A DNA stretch of 64,000 nucleotides, taken from Aliidiomarina sanyensis. Its GTDB lineage: Bacteria > Pseudomonadota > Gammaproteobacteria > Enterobacterales > Alteromonadaceae. The notes under the pieces were generated by a model, which worked only from the letters and a program-made list of their open reading frames with translations, was not told the DNA's origin and made no database searches. Location: NCBI RefSeq assembly GCF_003987175.1, contig NZ_PIPM01000008.1:44378-108377 (forward strand), in the 5' to 3' direction. The position numbers and the translations under genes were made by a program. This document shows, piece after piece, positions 17,749 to 28,444 of the stretch; within the stretch, counting starts at the first letter, position 1, and the number at the start of each line of letters is the position of its first letter.

Positions 17749-19293
17749 ATGCTCACGTTGATTCGAGCAAAGCTTCTTCATCCGCGGTGGCGTCGTGGGC
17801 TCGCTATGCTGCTTGGTGCACTCACGGTGTTTACCTATGCACCTTTTTATCAATCATGGCTTATGCCCATCTTGCTTGCCGGCTGGCTTATTTTGTTGGC
17901 GCACGAGCAAGCGCCGAAACCTGCGTTTTGGAACGGATTTTTCTTCGGTTTTGGTTGGTTCGCTGCGGGCATCAGCTGGGTCTACGTCAGTATCGATCAG
18001 TTCGGCGGCTTGCCGTTTCTCCTCTCTGTTTTTGTCATGGCACTACTGTGTGCTTATTTGGCGCTATTCCCCGCACTCGCAGCCGCACTTTGGCTAAAAA
18101 TACGCGCGCGCGCTCGGGCTGCCGCATTGCTTTTTTTCCCACTGATTTGGCTTGTGACGGAGTTTCTCCGAGGGTGGCTTCTCACCGGATTTCCTTGGCT
18201 TGGTCTGGGCTACTCACAGACCGGGTCGACACTCGGAAATTTTGCTCCACACATCGGTGAAGTGGGTATTACGGTCATTCTCTGGGCAAGCGCAATTGGA
18301 CTCGCCTATACATGGCTGCGTAGACGGTTGGAGTGGTTGCTTATTCCCGCTCTGTGCCTTGTTGTGGCGGTCAGCGCCGATCGGTTGAATCCAATGCAAC
18401 TTACCGGTGAGACGACCCACGTTGCCCTCGTCCAAGGGAATGTGGTGCAAGAGCTGAAATGGAACCCTGATGAACAATGGCCTAACTTTCACACCTACTT
18501 GGATTTGACCGAACCGTTTCTCGACCATGATTTGATCATTTGGCCAGAGTCAGCGATCACCTTTATCGAGCCTATGGCACAACCTCAACTCAGCGATCTC
18601 GATGCGTACCTTCGTGAAAATCAAACGACGCTTATTAGCGGAATTATTGATATGGATCGTCGCAGTGGCGAGTTCTTTAACAGTATGATTGTTCTCGGAG
18701 AGCAATCCGGTGGTCATTGGTATTACGGTCACGCAAATCGCTACAGTAAACACCAACTTCTCCCGATCGGTGAGTTTGTACCTTTTGAGCAAGTACTGCG
18801 ACCCTTGGCCCCGCTGTTCGATCTTCCCATGTCATCGTTTTCACGAGGACCGTTTATCCAAGAGAATCTCGATGCCAACGGACTCATGATCGCAGCGAAT
18901 ATTTGTTATGAAGTGGTCTTTAGCCGGCAAATACGAGCCAACGTGAACGCCCGCACCGACATGTTACTCACGATCAGTAACGACACATGGTTCGGTAACT
19001 CACATGGTCCGCACCAGCACATGGAAATTGCACGCATGCGTGCTCGTGAACTCGGTCGGCCGATGCTTCGCGCCACAAATAACGGGATTACTGGAATCTA
19101 CAATGAGCAAGGGGTTCGAATCGTGCAGGTACCGCAATTTGAAGCCGCGGTTGCCAGTGCGCACGTCGCGCATGTGACGGGGACAACTTTTTTTAGCCGC
19201 TTCGGTGCAGGCCCCGCTTGGTTGCTTTCATTGCTACTTTTTTTCTGTGCCAGGCCGCAAATCATCTCACGAAGCAACGCGAGCAAGGCGTAG
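17749..19293 (+). CDS. lnt: Apolipoprotein N-acyltransferase
   Basis: 514 residues from the ATG at 17749. An adjacent in-frame TTG at 17746 is ignored because GAGGAG ends 8 bases before the ATG. Lnt adds the third acyl chain to lipoproteins in the inner membrane. About six N-terminal helices precede a nitrilase-like domain carrying the catalytic Glu (WPESAITF), Lys (YSKHQLLPIGEFVP) and Cys (ANICYEVVF). Its substrates in this window include LptE, RlpA, NlpI and the M48 lipoprotein. Confidence 0.96.
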   Translation: MLTLIRAKLLHPRWRRGLAMLLGALTVFTYAPFYQSWLMPILLAGWLILLAHEQAPKPAFWNGFFFGFGWFAAGISWVYVSIDQFGGLPFLLSVFVMALLCAYLALFPALAAALWLKIRARARAAALLFFPLIWLVTEFLRGWLLTGFPWLGLGYSQTGSTLGNFAPHIGEVGITVILWASAIGLAYTWLRRRLEWLLIPALCLVVAVSADRLNPMQLTGETTHVALVQGNVVQELKWNPDEQWPNFHTYLDLTEPFLDHDLIIWPESAITFIEPMAQPQLSDLDAYLRENQTTLISGIIDMDRRSGEFFNSMIVLGEQSGGHWYYGHANRYSKHQLLPIGEFVPFEQVLRPLAPLFDLPMSSFSRGPFIQENLDANGLMIAANICYEVVFSRQIRANVNARTDMLLTISNDTWFGNSHGPHQHMEIARMRARELGRPMLRATNNGITGIYNEQGVRIVQVPQFEAAVASAHVAHVTGTTFFSRFGAGPAWLLSLLLFFCARPQIISRSNASKA

Positions 19294-19365
19294 TCAAAAA
19301 GCCTTAAAAACTATACACTATCGAGCTAGACCAGCCGAATCAGTTCAACTCATAGGAAAACAACC

Positions 19366-19578
19366 ATGAACGAGATATTTGGTGCCATTCTATTCACCGT
19401 ATTTGTGGCCTCTGCAGGCCTCGGAATTGCAAGTATTGTGTGTGCGGTTTTGCCGTCAACGGTCACAGAGAACGAACAAGAGCGTGCCCGTGATAAAGTC
19501 GAGTACGTGTTTTTTGGAGCGGCCGGCGTCATCATTGCGTTGGTGATGGTGCTCGCAATGGTATTTAACGCCAGCTAA
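19366..19578 (+). CDS. Small two-helix membrane protein of unknown function
   Basis: 70 residues with AGGA 8 bases before the ATG. Hydrophobic helices span about residues 5-28 and 47-67, separated by a charged stretch ([13 protein letters not shown]). It sits between lnt and leuS on the same strand, 72 bases after lnt. I do not recognise a family. The helix-charged loop-helix layout and clean ribosome site support a real gene. Confidence 0.6.
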   Translation: MNEIFGAILFTVFVASAGLGIASIVCAVLPSTVTENEQERARDKVEYVFFGAAGVIIALVMVLAMVFNAS

Positions 19579-19673
19579 TCAAAGCACCGAGGGCTGTATC
19601 ACGCCTCTTTGTTGGACCTTTGACTTTTGATAAAAGCGAAGTTCGAGAAAAAGAATCAACAGGTAGTAATTTA

Positions 19674-22268
19674 ATGACGCGGAAAATCGACGAGCAATAT
19701 CAACCATCAACTCTAGAAGCTGAAGTTCAGGAGCGCTGGGAACGCGAGCAGGTGTTCTCTGTGCAAGAAGACAGTGCGAAAGAAAAATTTTATTGTCTTT
19801 CCATGTTTCCCTACCCAAGTGGCAAACTCCACATGGGTCACGTCAGAAACTACACCCTGAGCGATGTTGTTTCCCGATATCAGCGTCTCCACGGTAAAAA
19901 CGTGCTGCACCCAATTGGCTGGGACGCGTTTGGATTGCCCGCAGAAAATGCTGCAATTCAACACAAAACAGCACCGGCACACTGGACCTACCAAAATATT
20001 TCCGAAATGCGCAAGCAGTTGAAAACGCTTGGGTTTGGCTACGATTGGAGCCGTGAAATTGCAACCTGTCATCCCGAGTATTATCGATGGGAGCAATGGT
20101 TCTTCACCAAACTGTATGAGAAGGGGTTGGTCTACAAGAAAAATGCAACCGTGAACTGGGATCCAGTCGATCAAACCGTGCTTGCCAATGAACAGGTGAT
20201 CGATGGTCGCGGATGGCGCTCAGGAGCGCCTGTTGAGCAGCGCGAAATCCCGCAGTGGTTTGTTCGTATCACCGCCTACGCTGAGGAATTGCTGAATGAC
20301 TTAGACCAACTCGATGGGTGGCCCGATCAAGTCAAAGCGATGCAGCGCAACTGGATTGGGCGCTCCGAAGGTGTTGAGATCACCTTCCATGTAGACGCCT
20401 TAGATCGGGACCTCAAAGTATACACCACACGCCCTGATACCTTTTTCGGGGTGACCTATATGGCCGTGGCAGCTCAGCATCCAGTCGCACAGCATGCTGC
20501 ACAACAGACACCAGAAGTTGCGGAATTTGTTGAATCCTGTAAGCAACAAAAGGTTGCTGAGGCCGATCTTGCAACCATGGAAAAGCGAGGGATTGCCACT
20601 GGATTCACCGCAACCCATCCATTGACCGGCGAGCAAATCCCAATTTTCGTCGCTAACTTTGTCTTGATGGATTACGGGACCGGCGCCGTTATGGCAGTTC
20701 CCGCACATGACCAACGAGATTTCGAGTTTGCCACCACCTATCAATTACCCATTAAGGCCGTGATTCAAGGTGAAAGCGAACATGATTACAGCACCGGTGC
20801 GATGGTCGAGAAAGGTACCCTCATCAATTCTGATGAATTCGATGGACTCTCGTCTGCAGACGGATTTAACGCGATTGCCGATAAGCTACAAGCAATTGGC
20901 AAAGGCGAACGTCAAGTGAACTATCGCCTCCGCGATTGGGGTGTCTCGCGCCAGCGTTATTGGGGCACTCCCATTCCGATGTTGAACTTAGGCAATGGCG
21001 AATCTGTCCCAGTACCGGAGCACGATCTGCCGGTTAAACTGCCTGAAGACGTGGTCATGGACGGTGTGACCTCGCCCATTAAAGCAGACCCAGAATGGCG
21101 TCAAACCACCTATCAAGGATTGCCAGCAGAGCACGAAACGGACACCTTTGATACCTTTATGGAGTCAAGTTGGTATTACGCGCGCTACTGTTCACCGCGC
21201 CATGAAGATGGGATGCTCGATCCAGACAAAGCCAATTATTGGTTGCCGGTCGATCAATACATCGGTGGGATTGAACACGCGATTTTGCATCTTTTGTATG
21301 CGCGTTTCTTCCACAAACTCCTGCGTGATACCGGCTTTGTTCAATCCGATGAACCTTTCAAGCGTCTCTTGTGTCAAGGTATGGTGCTTGCTGATAGTTT
21401 TTATCGAGAAGACAGTAAGGGTGGTAAAACATGGTTCTCTCCTGCCGATGTTGAGATAACCAAAGGCAATGAGAGAGGGGAAGTCCTCGAAGCGGTCTAT
21501 GTCAAAGATGGCAAACCTGTATTCCATGCGGGTATCAGTAAGATGTCGAAATCGAAGAACAACGGGATCGATCCGCAAACCATGGTTGATCGGTTTGGGG
21601 CTGACACGGTTCGCTTGTTCATGATGTTTGCTGCGCCACCTGAGCTCACGTTGGAATGGTCAGATGCAGGCGTTGAAGGCGCCCATCGCTTCCTTCGCCG
21701 TTTGTGGAAATTGGTCTATGACTTCCAAGACTTTGCCGGACATTATCCAGTTGATGCGTCGTTATTGAATAGTGCGCAGAAAGCACTGCGACGGGAAACC
21801 CACAAGACCATCGCAAAAGTGAGCGATGACATGGGCCGTCGGCAAAATTTCAATACCGCGATTGCCGCCATTATGGAATTGTCGAATCATCTTCAGAAGG
21901 CACCACTTGCAACGGATGCAGATAAAGCGCTCATGCAAGAAGCATTGAATGCGATAGTGGTAATGCTCTCACCGATTACGCCCCATATTTGTGATCACAT
22001 GTGGCGGGCACTCGGGCATAGCAGTGACCTCAATTTCGCGCAATGGCCAGACGTTGACCAAGATGCATTGATTGAAGATGAGAAGCTCATTGTCCTGCAA
22101 ATCAATGGGAAAGTTCGCGCGAAGATCACGGTTCCTGCGGATATCGATAAGTCCACCATCGAAACGTTAGCCTTAGAGCAACCGCAGATACAGAAATACA
22201 CCGCGGAAGGCACGGTACGTAAAGTTATTTATGTACCCGGTAAATTGGTGAATATCGTTGTTGCCTAA
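19674..22268 (+). CDS. leuS: Leucyl-tRNA synthetase
   Basis: 864 residues from the ATG at 19674 ([12 protein letters not shown]). An in-frame TTG at 19620 would add 18 unsupported residues. The class I HIGH-type motif [15 protein letters not shown], the CP1 editing domain with TTRPDTFFG and [15 protein letters not shown], and the KMSKS motif ([11 protein letters not shown]) are all present. A C-terminal anticodon-binding domain ends NGKVRAKI...[10 protein letters not shown]. Its end overlaps lptE by 11 bases. Confidence 0.98.
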   Translation: MTRKIDEQYQPSTLEAEVQERWEREQVFSVQEDSAKEKFYCLSMFPYPSGKLHMGHVRNYTLSDVVSRYQRLHGKNVLHPIGWDAFGLPAENAAIQHKTAPAHWTYQNISEMRKQLKTLGFGYDWSREIATCHPEYYRWEQWFFTKLYEKGLVYKKNATVNWDPVDQTVLANEQVIDGRGWRSGAPVEQREIPQWFVRITAYAEELLNDLDQLDGWPDQVKAMQRNWIGRSEGVEITFHVDALDRDLKVYTTRPDTFFGVTYMAVAAQHPVAQHAAQQTPEVAEFVESCKQQKVAEADLATMEKRGIATGFTATHPLTGEQIPIFVANFVLMDYGTGAVMAVPAHDQRDFEFATTYQLPIKAVIQGESEHDYSTGAMVEKGTLINSDEFDGLSSADGFNAIADKLQAIGKGERQVNYRLRDWGVSRQRYWGTPIPMLNLGNGESVPVPEHDLPVKLPEDVVMDGVTSPIKADPEWRQTTYQGLPAEHETDTFDTFMESSWYYARYCSPRHEDGMLDPDKANYWLPVDQYIGGIEHAILHLLYARFFHKLLRDTGFVQSDEPFKRLLCQGMVLADSFYREDSKGGKTWFSPADVEITKGNERGEVLEAVYVKDGKPVFHAGISKMSKSKNNGIDPQTMVDRFGADTVRLFMMFAAPPELTLEWSDAGVEGAHRFLRRLWKLVYDFQDFAGHYPVDASLLNSAQKALRRETHKTIAKVSDDMGRRQNFNTAIAAIMELSNHLQKAPLATDADKALMQEALNAIVVMLSPITPHICDHMWRALGHSSDLNFAQWPDVDQDALIEDEKLIVLQINGKVRAKITVPADIDKSTIETLALEQPQIQKYTAEGTVRKVIYVPGKLVNIVVA

Positions 22269-22776
22269 ACGTCACCCATATTTCATCCAGCAACGAGTAA
22301 CGCGGATCGGCGCGTTGCTCGCACTGATGTTCTTGCTGGTCGGCTGTGGGTTTCAGCTCCGCGGTGATTATCAAGTATCCGCCCAAATCGAGCAGCTTGC
22401 ACTGGAGGGGCAACGAGGCAGTGAAATTTTGCTCCGCATTGAAGAAAATTTTGTTCAACGTGGCATCACCTTGGTTGAACCGGCTCCGGGCGTCACCCAT
22501 GTCGAACTCGGTTCCGACCGGCTTGATCGACGTATCCTTTCCATGTTGTCTTCGGGACAGGTCGCAGAATATGAACTCATCTATGTGTTGCCTGTGACCA
22601 TCACAACGCAGTCCGGGGACACGCATCAACACGAGATACAAATTCTACGAGACTATCAAGATGACCCTGACTTTGCGTTGGCAAAACACCGGGAGCTCGA
22701 GCTGTTAGTTAGCGAGATGAGGAGTGATGCCGCTCGCCGTCTTCTTCTCCTCCTGAATCGAATCACGTGGGAGTAG
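22258..22776 (+). CDS. lptE: LPS-assembly lipoprotein LptE
   Basis: 172 residues starting at TTG 22258 inside the end of leuS. A signal peptide with lipobox LVGC precedes [11 protein letters not shown], the standard LptE start after the lipidated Cys. LptE plugs the LptD barrel in the outer membrane to deliver lipopolysaccharide. The leuS-lptE-holA-nadD order is the conserved gammaproteobacterial one. An alternative start a few codons later cannot be excluded. Confidence 0.92.
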   Translation: MLPKRHPYFIQQRVTRIGALLALMFLLVGCGFQLRGDYQVSAQIEQLALEGQRGSEILLRIEENFVQRGITLVEPAPGVTHVELGSDRLDRRILSMLSSGQVAEYELIYVLPVTITTQSGDTHQHEIQILRDYQDDPDFALAKHRELELLVSEMRSDAARRLLLLLNRITWE

Positions 22777-22784
22777 TGTTGACA

Positions 22785-23855
22785 ATGCAGATACAGGGAA
22801 CCCAGCTCACCACGCATCTGCAACACGACCTAAAGCCTGTTTATATGGTATTTGGGGATGACCCTTTTTTACTGAATCAAGCCCTCGATACAATTCGCGC
22901 AGCCGCCAAACGGCATGGGTTTGACGAGCGTCAACGCTTTACCCAAGACAAAGCGTTCGCTTGGGAACAGCTGAATGAGGCGGGTCAGGTGATGTCCCTC
23001 TTCACAACCAAGCAATTAATTGAGCTTGAACTGCCCGATGCCAAACCCGGCCGTGATGGTGGACAAGCATTGCAGGCATTTATCGAACAGCAATCGGAAG
23101 ACCAATGTCTCTTGGTTTTCGGACCTCGCCTGCGCAAAGATCAGCAAAAAGCAAAGTGGTTTACCTCCTTAAGCCAACGGGGCGTGTTCGTTCCGCTCTA
23201 TACACCTGAGAGACGCCAACTCCCCCAGTTTATTCGCGAGCGCGCAGCCTTTCACGAAGTTACCTTACTGCCGGACGCCATTGAGCTCCTGAGCGATTGG
23301 TACGAAGGCAACTTACTTGCTCTCGATCAAGCGCTCGCGCGGGCCGCCTTGGTCGGTACATCCGAGCCCATCCATGCCGATATTATTCGTAAGACGAATG
23401 AAGACAACAGTCGTTTCGATATTTTTGGTTTGCGGGACGCACTGCTTGCAAATCACTATGCGCAATACCTGCATTGTTTAAATCGACTCCTCGAAACAGG
23501 CACCGAACCGACGCTTATTCACTGGACATTGCAAAAGTTACACCAAGCGGTGGGAGCAATCCGTCGTGCCCAACTGGCAAACACGCCCTTGCAGTCCTTA
23601 TGGCAGCAAGAACAAATATGGCCTTCTCAGCAATCGGCATTTCTCGCCTTAGTACAAAAACAAAGTCCCCAAGCACTTCTTGCTCAAAGTCAGTTGCTTG
23701 ATCGAATTGAACGAGCCATCAAACGCGACTCTGGAGAGAGCATTGCAACGCTGGCAGCCCATTTTGGCCTGATTATGACTCAGCCAAACCTAACGGAGAA
23801 CTTGGCTCCATTGGCCGGTATTCAGCGAAGCAAAGGGGTAAGATATGCAGAGTAA
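22785..23855 (+). CDS. holA: DNA polymerase III subunit delta
   Basis: 356 residues from the ATG at 22785. In-frame TTG 22779 and GTG 22767 are alternatives, and GGAG at 22770-22773 fits either the TTG or the ATG. HolA opens the beta clamp as part of the clamp loader. Typical segments are LKPVYMVFGDDPFLLNQA at the N-terminus and RFDIFGLRDALL in the C-terminal collar region. Its end overlaps nadD by 11 bases. Confidence 0.95.
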   Translation: MQIQGTQLTTHLQHDLKPVYMVFGDDPFLLNQALDTIRAAAKRHGFDERQRFTQDKAFAWEQLNEAGQVMSLFTTKQLIELELPDAKPGRDGGQALQAFIEQQSEDQCLLVFGPRLRKDQQKAKWFTSLSQRGVFVPLYTPERRQLPQFIRERAAFHEVTLLPDAIELLSDWYEGNLLALDQALARAALVGTSEPIHADIIRKTNEDNSRFDIFGLRDALLANHYAQYLHCLNRLLETGTEPTLIHWTLQKLHQAVGAIRRAQLANTPLQSLWQQEQIWPSQQSAFLALVQKQSPQALLAQSQLLDRIERAIKRDSGESIATLAAHFGLIMTQPNLTENLAPLAGIQRSKGVRYAE

Positions 23856-24495
23856 CGCGCCCCGCAAAGTTGCTATTTTAGGGGGAACATTTGATCCGGT
23901 GCATTGGGGGCATCTAAAACCCGCGCTCAGACTTGCAGATAGCTGCGGATGGGATGTTATCCATCTGCTACCGACCTGTGCTCCGCCGCATCGACAACAG
24001 CCGGAAGTTCTTAATACGCATCGACTCGGTATGCTGGACGCGGCAGCAGGACTGGATCCTCGCCTAGTCGTAAATGATTGGGAGCTTCGTCAAGGCCTTC
24101 CTTCTCGTACCTTGCCGACTCTCAAACACTTTCGTGAGCGGTGCCCAAATGCAACGCTGGTCTTTATTATCGGCATGGATAGTTTGTTAAACCTGCCGGA
24201 TTGGCTTCATTGGGAGCGTTTGTTTGATTATGCTCACTTTGTCGTGATGCCTCGTCCTGGATATACACTCGAAGATGCCCGTCCCGAAGTAGTCGACCTC
24301 CTCGCAAAGCGACGCATCAGCATGTCAGAACTTGAGTCAGGGCACGGAGGCATTTTCCTTGCTGAAGCCTATGACGTCCCCATTTCTGCAACGGAACTTC
24401 GAGCTCAACTCGCCGGTCAGACAGAATGTCCCGAATTTCTGCCCGAACCTGTGTGGCAGTACATTCAAAAGCACCACCTTTACGGTGTTCGCTAG
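23845..24495 (+). CDS. nadD: Nicotinate-nucleotide adenylyltransferase
   Basis: 216 residues. NadD joins nicotinate mononucleotide and ATP in NAD synthesis. The nucleotidyltransferase motif GGTFDPVHWGH lies at residues 13-23, and the second motif ISATELRAQL is near the C-terminus. The ATG lies within the end of holA, so translation is probably coupled. The next gene, rsfS, follows after 66 bases. Confidence 0.96.
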   Translation: MQSNAPRKVAILGGTFDPVHWGHLKPALRLADSCGWDVIHLLPTCAPPHRQQPEVLNTHRLGMLDAAAGLDPRLVVNDWELRQGLPSRTLPTLKHFRERCPNATLVFIIGMDSLLNLPDWLHWERLFDYAHFVVMPRPGYTLEDARPEVVDLLAKRRISMSELESGHGGIFLAEAYDVPISATELRAQLAGQTECPEFLPEPVWQYIQKHHLYGVR

Positions 24496-24561
24496 CTGCA
24501 CGATAACAACGACTCGTGGTACACTTGCGCGGTTAACAACCCCCATAGGAGAGCATTTGCT

Positions 24562-24882
24562 TTGCAAACTGAAGAATTACGCGATTTCGTTCTCGATAAG
24601 ATCGACGATTTAAAAGCCCGGGATGTGCAAACCCTGGATGTACGAGGTAAGACCGATGTCGCCGACTTTCTCGTGATCTGTTCAGGAAATTCAAAAACCC
24701 ATGTTCGGAGTATCGCCAGCCATGTTGCGGTCGAAGCGAAACATGCGGGAGAAAAACCGCTAGGCGTGGAGGGTGAGTCTGACGGCGAGTGGGTTTTGGT
24801 CGATTTCGGAACCGTCGTTGTTCACATCATGCAAGATAGCACACGCGATTTTTACCAACTTGAGAAACTTTGGGGTCATTAA
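24562..24882 (+). CDS. rsfS: Ribosomal silencing factor RsfS
   Basis: 106 residues from a TTG at 24562 with AGGAG 10 bases upstream. No ATG exists at an equivalent position. RsfS binds L14 and blocks subunit joining in slow growth. The family pattern DVRGKTDVADFLVICSGNS and WVLVDFGTVVVHIM...REFYQLEKLW-like end (RDFYQLEKLWG) is clear. rlmH follows 6 bases later, the usual order. Confidence 0.95.
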   Translation: MQTEELRDFVLDKIDDLKARDVQTLDVRGKTDVADFLVICSGNSKTHVRSIASHVAVEAKHAGEKPLGVEGESDGEWVLVDFGTVVVHIMQDSTRDFYQLEKLWGH

Positions 24883-24888
24883 GCGACC

Positions 24889-25359
24889 ATGCGTTTACAG
24901 CTCATCGCCGTGGGACAGAAGATGCCCTCATGGATTCATGAGGGATATCATGAGTATGCTCGGCGAATGCCTCCAGAGCTCCCTCTCGACCTCGTCGAGA
25001 TTGCCGCTGGGAAGCGCAGTAAAAAGGCAGATATTCAGCGTTTGACGGTGCAAGAGGGTGAGAAAATGCTCGCCGCAATCAAGCCAGGAACCCAGGTTGT
25101 CGCTCTGGAAGTCGATGGTAAGCCATGGGATACCCACCGGCTATCAGAGCGCATGCAAAAATGGCAACTTGATGGTCGCGACGTCGCGTTTCTCGTGGGT
25201 GGTCCAGAGGGTCTGGCCCCAGAGTGTAAAGCACGGGCTGATGAAACATGGTCCTTGTCCCCCCTAACCTTGCCCCACCCGATGGTCCGTGTCATTATCG
25301 CTGAAGCGCTCTTTCGGGCGTGGAGTCTTTTAAATAATCATCCGTACCACCGCGAATAA
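24889..25359 (+). CDS. rlmH: 23S rRNA pseudouridine-1915 N3-methyltransferase
   Basis: 156 residues, the same size as E. coli RlmH. This SPOUT-family enzyme methylates the pseudouridine at position 1915. [13 protein letters not shown] at the start, the knot motif FLVGGPEGL, and the C-terminal [27 protein letters not shown] match the family. It is followed 2 bases later by mrdA. Confidence 0.97.
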   Translation: MRLQLIAVGQKMPSWIHEGYHEYARRMPPELPLDLVEIAAGKRSKKADIQRLTVQEGEKMLAAIKPGTQVVALEVDGKPWDTHRLSERMQKWQLDGRDVAFLVGGPEGLAPECKARADETWSLSPLTLPHPMVRVIIAEALFRAWSLLNNHPYHRE

Positions 25360-25361
25360 TT

Positions 25362-27278
25362 ATGAATAGAAAACGGGTCCCGATACGGAATCATCAGGCA
25401 GAAGCAGCACTTTTTACTCGCCGAGCGATTGTATCGATAGGCATCGTTTTTATCGTGTTTGCGGTATTACTGACTAATCTGTACAAATTACAAGTGACCA
25501 GTTTTGCAGAGTTTCAAACTCGGTCGAACAGTAATCGCATCACGGTCCTGCCTGTGGCTCCGAACCGCGGTCTCATTTATGACCGTAATGGCGTGCTCCT
25601 CGCCGATAATATCCCCGTTTATTCACTCGAGGTTTCCCCGTTAGAGGCCCGCAATTTGCAGGATACCCTGCAGCGGTTGCAAACTCTTCTCGAATTGCCC
25701 GAAGGCGTCATTTCTGATTTCAACACGCGGCTGAGACAAGCGCGCCGTTTCCCGAATGTGACCTTTGTCGATAACCTCACGGAAGACCAAGTTGCACGCT
25801 TCGCGACCAATCAACATCATTTTCCAGGGGTAACGATTGAAGGCCGTTTGCAACGGTTTTATCCACATCGCGACCTCTTTACGCATACCATCGGTTATGT
25901 AGGCCGTATTAATCAACAAGATGTCCAAATGCTCCGTGAACAAGAGCGGTACGCAAACTACGCAGCAACCCGCACCATCGGCAAATTAGGCATTGAGCGG
26001 TTTTATGAAACCAAGCTCCACGGCACCGTCGGCTACCAAACGGTTGAGGTAAATAATCGGGGGCGCGTTGTTCGTACACTAGATTTCACGCCACCAAAAC
26101 CAGGCACAGACCTTCATCTCGAGCTTGATATTGGCATGCAAGAAATTGCCCGCGATCAACTCCGTGACCGGCGTGGCGCCATTGTAGTGATGGATGCCAA
26201 TACCGGTGGCGTGCTAGCGATGTACTCCAATCCAAGCTACGATCCCAATCTTTTCGTGAGTGGGATCTCGACCGTCGATTATCGCGCCCTGCTGAATAAT
26301 CCAGCCAACCCATTAATCAATCGCGCAACCCAAGGACGCTACCCACCCGCATCGACAATTAAACCTCACCTCGGATTGTTGGCACTGCACGAGGGCGTTA
26401 TTACAGCTGAGACCCGTATTTGGGATCCTGGGTACTTTCGGCTCGAAGGGGTCAACCGACGCTTCAGAGATTGGCGGCCTCACGGCCATGGCTGGGTGAC
26501 CGTGACGCGAGCCATCGCAGAATCTTGCAACGTCTTTTATTACGACGTGGCCAACCAGCTTGGTATCGACTCAATTTCCAGCTTTATGCGCGAGTTTGGC
26601 TTTGGTCAACAAACCGGAATTGATATTCGTGAAGAAAGTGCTGCGATCATGCCGGACCGAGGATGGAAGCGTGCGCGGTTTAACGAGCCATGGTATGCCG
26701 GAGAAACCTTATCGGTGGGAATCGGTCAGAGTTTTTGGACGGTAACGCCTATTCAACTGGCCTACTCGACCGCTATTTTGGCGACAAACGGCAACCGCCC
26801 ACAACCCCGCTTGTTGCGAGGAACCGGCGAACGGCTTGTACCTGAGTTAATCGAACCCTATCATCTGCCTCCCATTGAGAACGTGGCAGACCGCCATTGG
26901 ATGACCATTCGCAAAGGGATGGAGGAAGTCATTACCTCCCGGCAAGGAACCGCTTGGACTGCATATCGTGGTGCAACGTACACAACCGGCGGTAAAACCG
27001 GCACGGCACAAGTCGTCCGCATCGGTGACGATGTACAACAGCGTCCCGATGTTGAAGAGGTCGAAGAGCGATTCCGTGATAATGCCACCTATATTGGTTA
27101 TGCACCTGCGGATAAACCCGAGATTGTCGTGGCCTTAGCTATCGAAAACGTGGGTGGTGGTGGACGCAATGCCGCGCCGGTGGCGCGTGCGGTAATGGAT
27201 TTTTACTTCGCCGATGAGGCCACGCGACAACTCAAATTACAGGAAATCAGAGCACGGGAGGCGTATGCAAACGACTGA
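25362..27278 (+). CDS. mrdA: Peptidoglycan transpeptidase PBP2
   Basis: 638 residues. PBP2 is the class B transpeptidase of the elongasome. One N-terminal helix (about 22-45) is followed by a dimerisation domain and the transpeptidase domain. Active-site motifs are the SxxK in PPASTIKP, SCN in ESCNVFYYD, and KTGTAQ. It overlaps mrdB by 14 bases and lies in the conserved rsfS-rlmH-mrdA-mrdB-mltB-rlpA-dacA group. Confidence 0.97.
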   Translation: MNRKRVPIRNHQAEAALFTRRAIVSIGIVFIVFAVLLTNLYKLQVTSFAEFQTRSNSNRITVLPVAPNRGLIYDRNGVLLADNIPVYSLEVSPLEARNLQDTLQRLQTLLELPEGVISDFNTRLRQARRFPNVTFVDNLTEDQVARFATNQHHFPGVTIEGRLQRFYPHRDLFTHTIGYVGRINQQDVQMLREQERYANYAATRTIGKLGIERFYETKLHGTVGYQTVEVNNRGRVVRTLDFTPPKPGTDLHLELDIGMQEIARDQLRDRRGAIVVMDANTGGVLAMYSNPSYDPNLFVSGISTVDYRALLNNPANPLINRATQGRYPPASTIKPHLGLLALHEGVITAETRIWDPGYFRLEGVNRRFRDWRPHGHGWVTVTRAIAESCNVFYYDVANQLGIDSISSFMREFGFGQQTGIDIREESAAIMPDRGWKRARFNEPWYAGETLSVGIGQSFWTVTPIQLAYSTAILATNGNRPQPRLLRGTGERLVPELIEPYHLPPIENVADRHWMTIRKGMEEVITSRQGTAWTAYRGATYTTGGKTGTAQVVRIGDDVQQRPDVEEVEERFRDNATYIGYAPADKPEIVVALAIENVGGGGRNAAPVARAVMDFYFADEATRQLKLQEIRAREAYAND

Positions 27279-28386
27279 AGAACGGCAACGCAACCCGTGG
27301 TTAGCAAAGCTACACATTGATGGCCCACTGCTCTTGGGGATTCTGGCCCTTGGTATCGTCAGCCTATTTGTGATCTATAGTGCCGGAGGCCAAGATGTCG
27401 GCCTCGTTTACCGTCAGGCCATTCGCCTCGGCGTCTCGCTTGTGGTTCTCGTCGTGGTTGCTCAAATCTCGCCTCAAACGTGGCGTACATACGCCGTCCC
27501 GTTCTACTTAATTGGCGTGGTATTACTCATCCTCGTGTTGTTTTTCGGAGAGGTTGGAAAAGGAGCGCAACGCTGGCTCAATATCGGTATCACACGGATT
27601 CAACCCTCTGAGATTCTTAAATTGGCGGTTCCGATGCTTTTGGCTTGGTACTGTTCAAAAAGCCAGATCCCGATTCGTTTCTTCCATGTATTCGCGGGCC
27701 TCGTGTTTGCATTGATCCCCACCCTATTGATTGCCCGACAACCGGATCTAGGGACTGCGATTTTGGTCGCGAGTTCTGGGATTTTTGTGCTGTTCCTCGC
27801 GGGCATGAGTTGGCGTCTCGTATCTGTGGGCGGTGCACTTGCAGCGGCGAGCTTGCCCCTGTTCTGGTTTTTCTTGCTGAGAGACTATCAACGGCAACGT
27901 ATCTTGACCTTCTTGAACCCCGAAAGCGACCCTTTAGGGAGTGGCTATCATATTATTCAATCGAAAATCGCAATCGGTTCAGGTGGTCTCGAGGGCAAGG
28001 GGTGGCTCCAAGGGACCCAGTCTCAACTCGAATTTCTTCCCGAACGACACACGGATTTTATATTTTCTGTATTCGCTGAGGAATTTGGCTTCTTTGGTGT
28101 GGTCGGATTGTTAATCCTATATGGGTTTGTCATTTTTCGTGGCATGCTAATTTCGATGCGAGCACAAAGTAATTTTGGACGTCTGCTTGGGGGCAGTCTT
28201 ATTCTGACGTTCTTTATCTACGTACTCGTGAACATTGGGATGGTTTCAGGGCTCCTTCCTGTCGTCGGTGTCCCACTTCCGCTGATTAGCTATGGCGGCA
28301 CATCCATGGTGACCATGATGGCAGGATTTGGCATGTTGATGGGTATTGCGACGCACCGACGTCTGGTTATAAGTCAATCCGGATAG
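27265..28386 (+). CDS. mrdB: SEDS glycosyltransferase RodA
   Basis: 373 residues from the ATG at 27265. An upstream in-frame start at 27214 would lie further inside mrdA. GGGAGG is 3 bases before the chosen ATG, a short spacing. RodA polymerises glycan strands with PBP2. About ten helices, the KGAQRWLNIG segment, the LTFLNPESDPLGSGYHIIQS region and the C-terminal VVGVPLPLISYGG motif are all present. Confidence 0.96.
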   Translation: MQTTEERQRNPWLAKLHIDGPLLLGILALGIVSLFVIYSAGGQDVGLVYRQAIRLGVSLVVLVVVAQISPQTWRTYAVPFYLIGVVLLILVLFFGEVGKGAQRWLNIGITRIQPSEILKLAVPMLLAWYCSKSQIPIRFFHVFAGLVFALIPTLLIARQPDLGTAILVASSGIFVLFLAGMSWRLVSVGGALAAASLPLFWFFLLRDYQRQRILTFLNPESDPLGSGYHIIQSKIAIGSGGLEGKGWLQGTQSQLEFLPERHTDFIFSVFAEEFGFFGVVGLLILYGFVIFRGMLISMRAQSNFGRLLGGSLILTFFIYVLVNIGMVSGLLPVVGVPLPLISYGGTSMVTMMAGFGMLMGIATHRRLVISQSG

Positions 28387-28444
28387 TTCGCGCTCGCAGT
28401 CACTTGGCGTTTTAAAAATATAACCATTACAACAAAGGTGAAGT

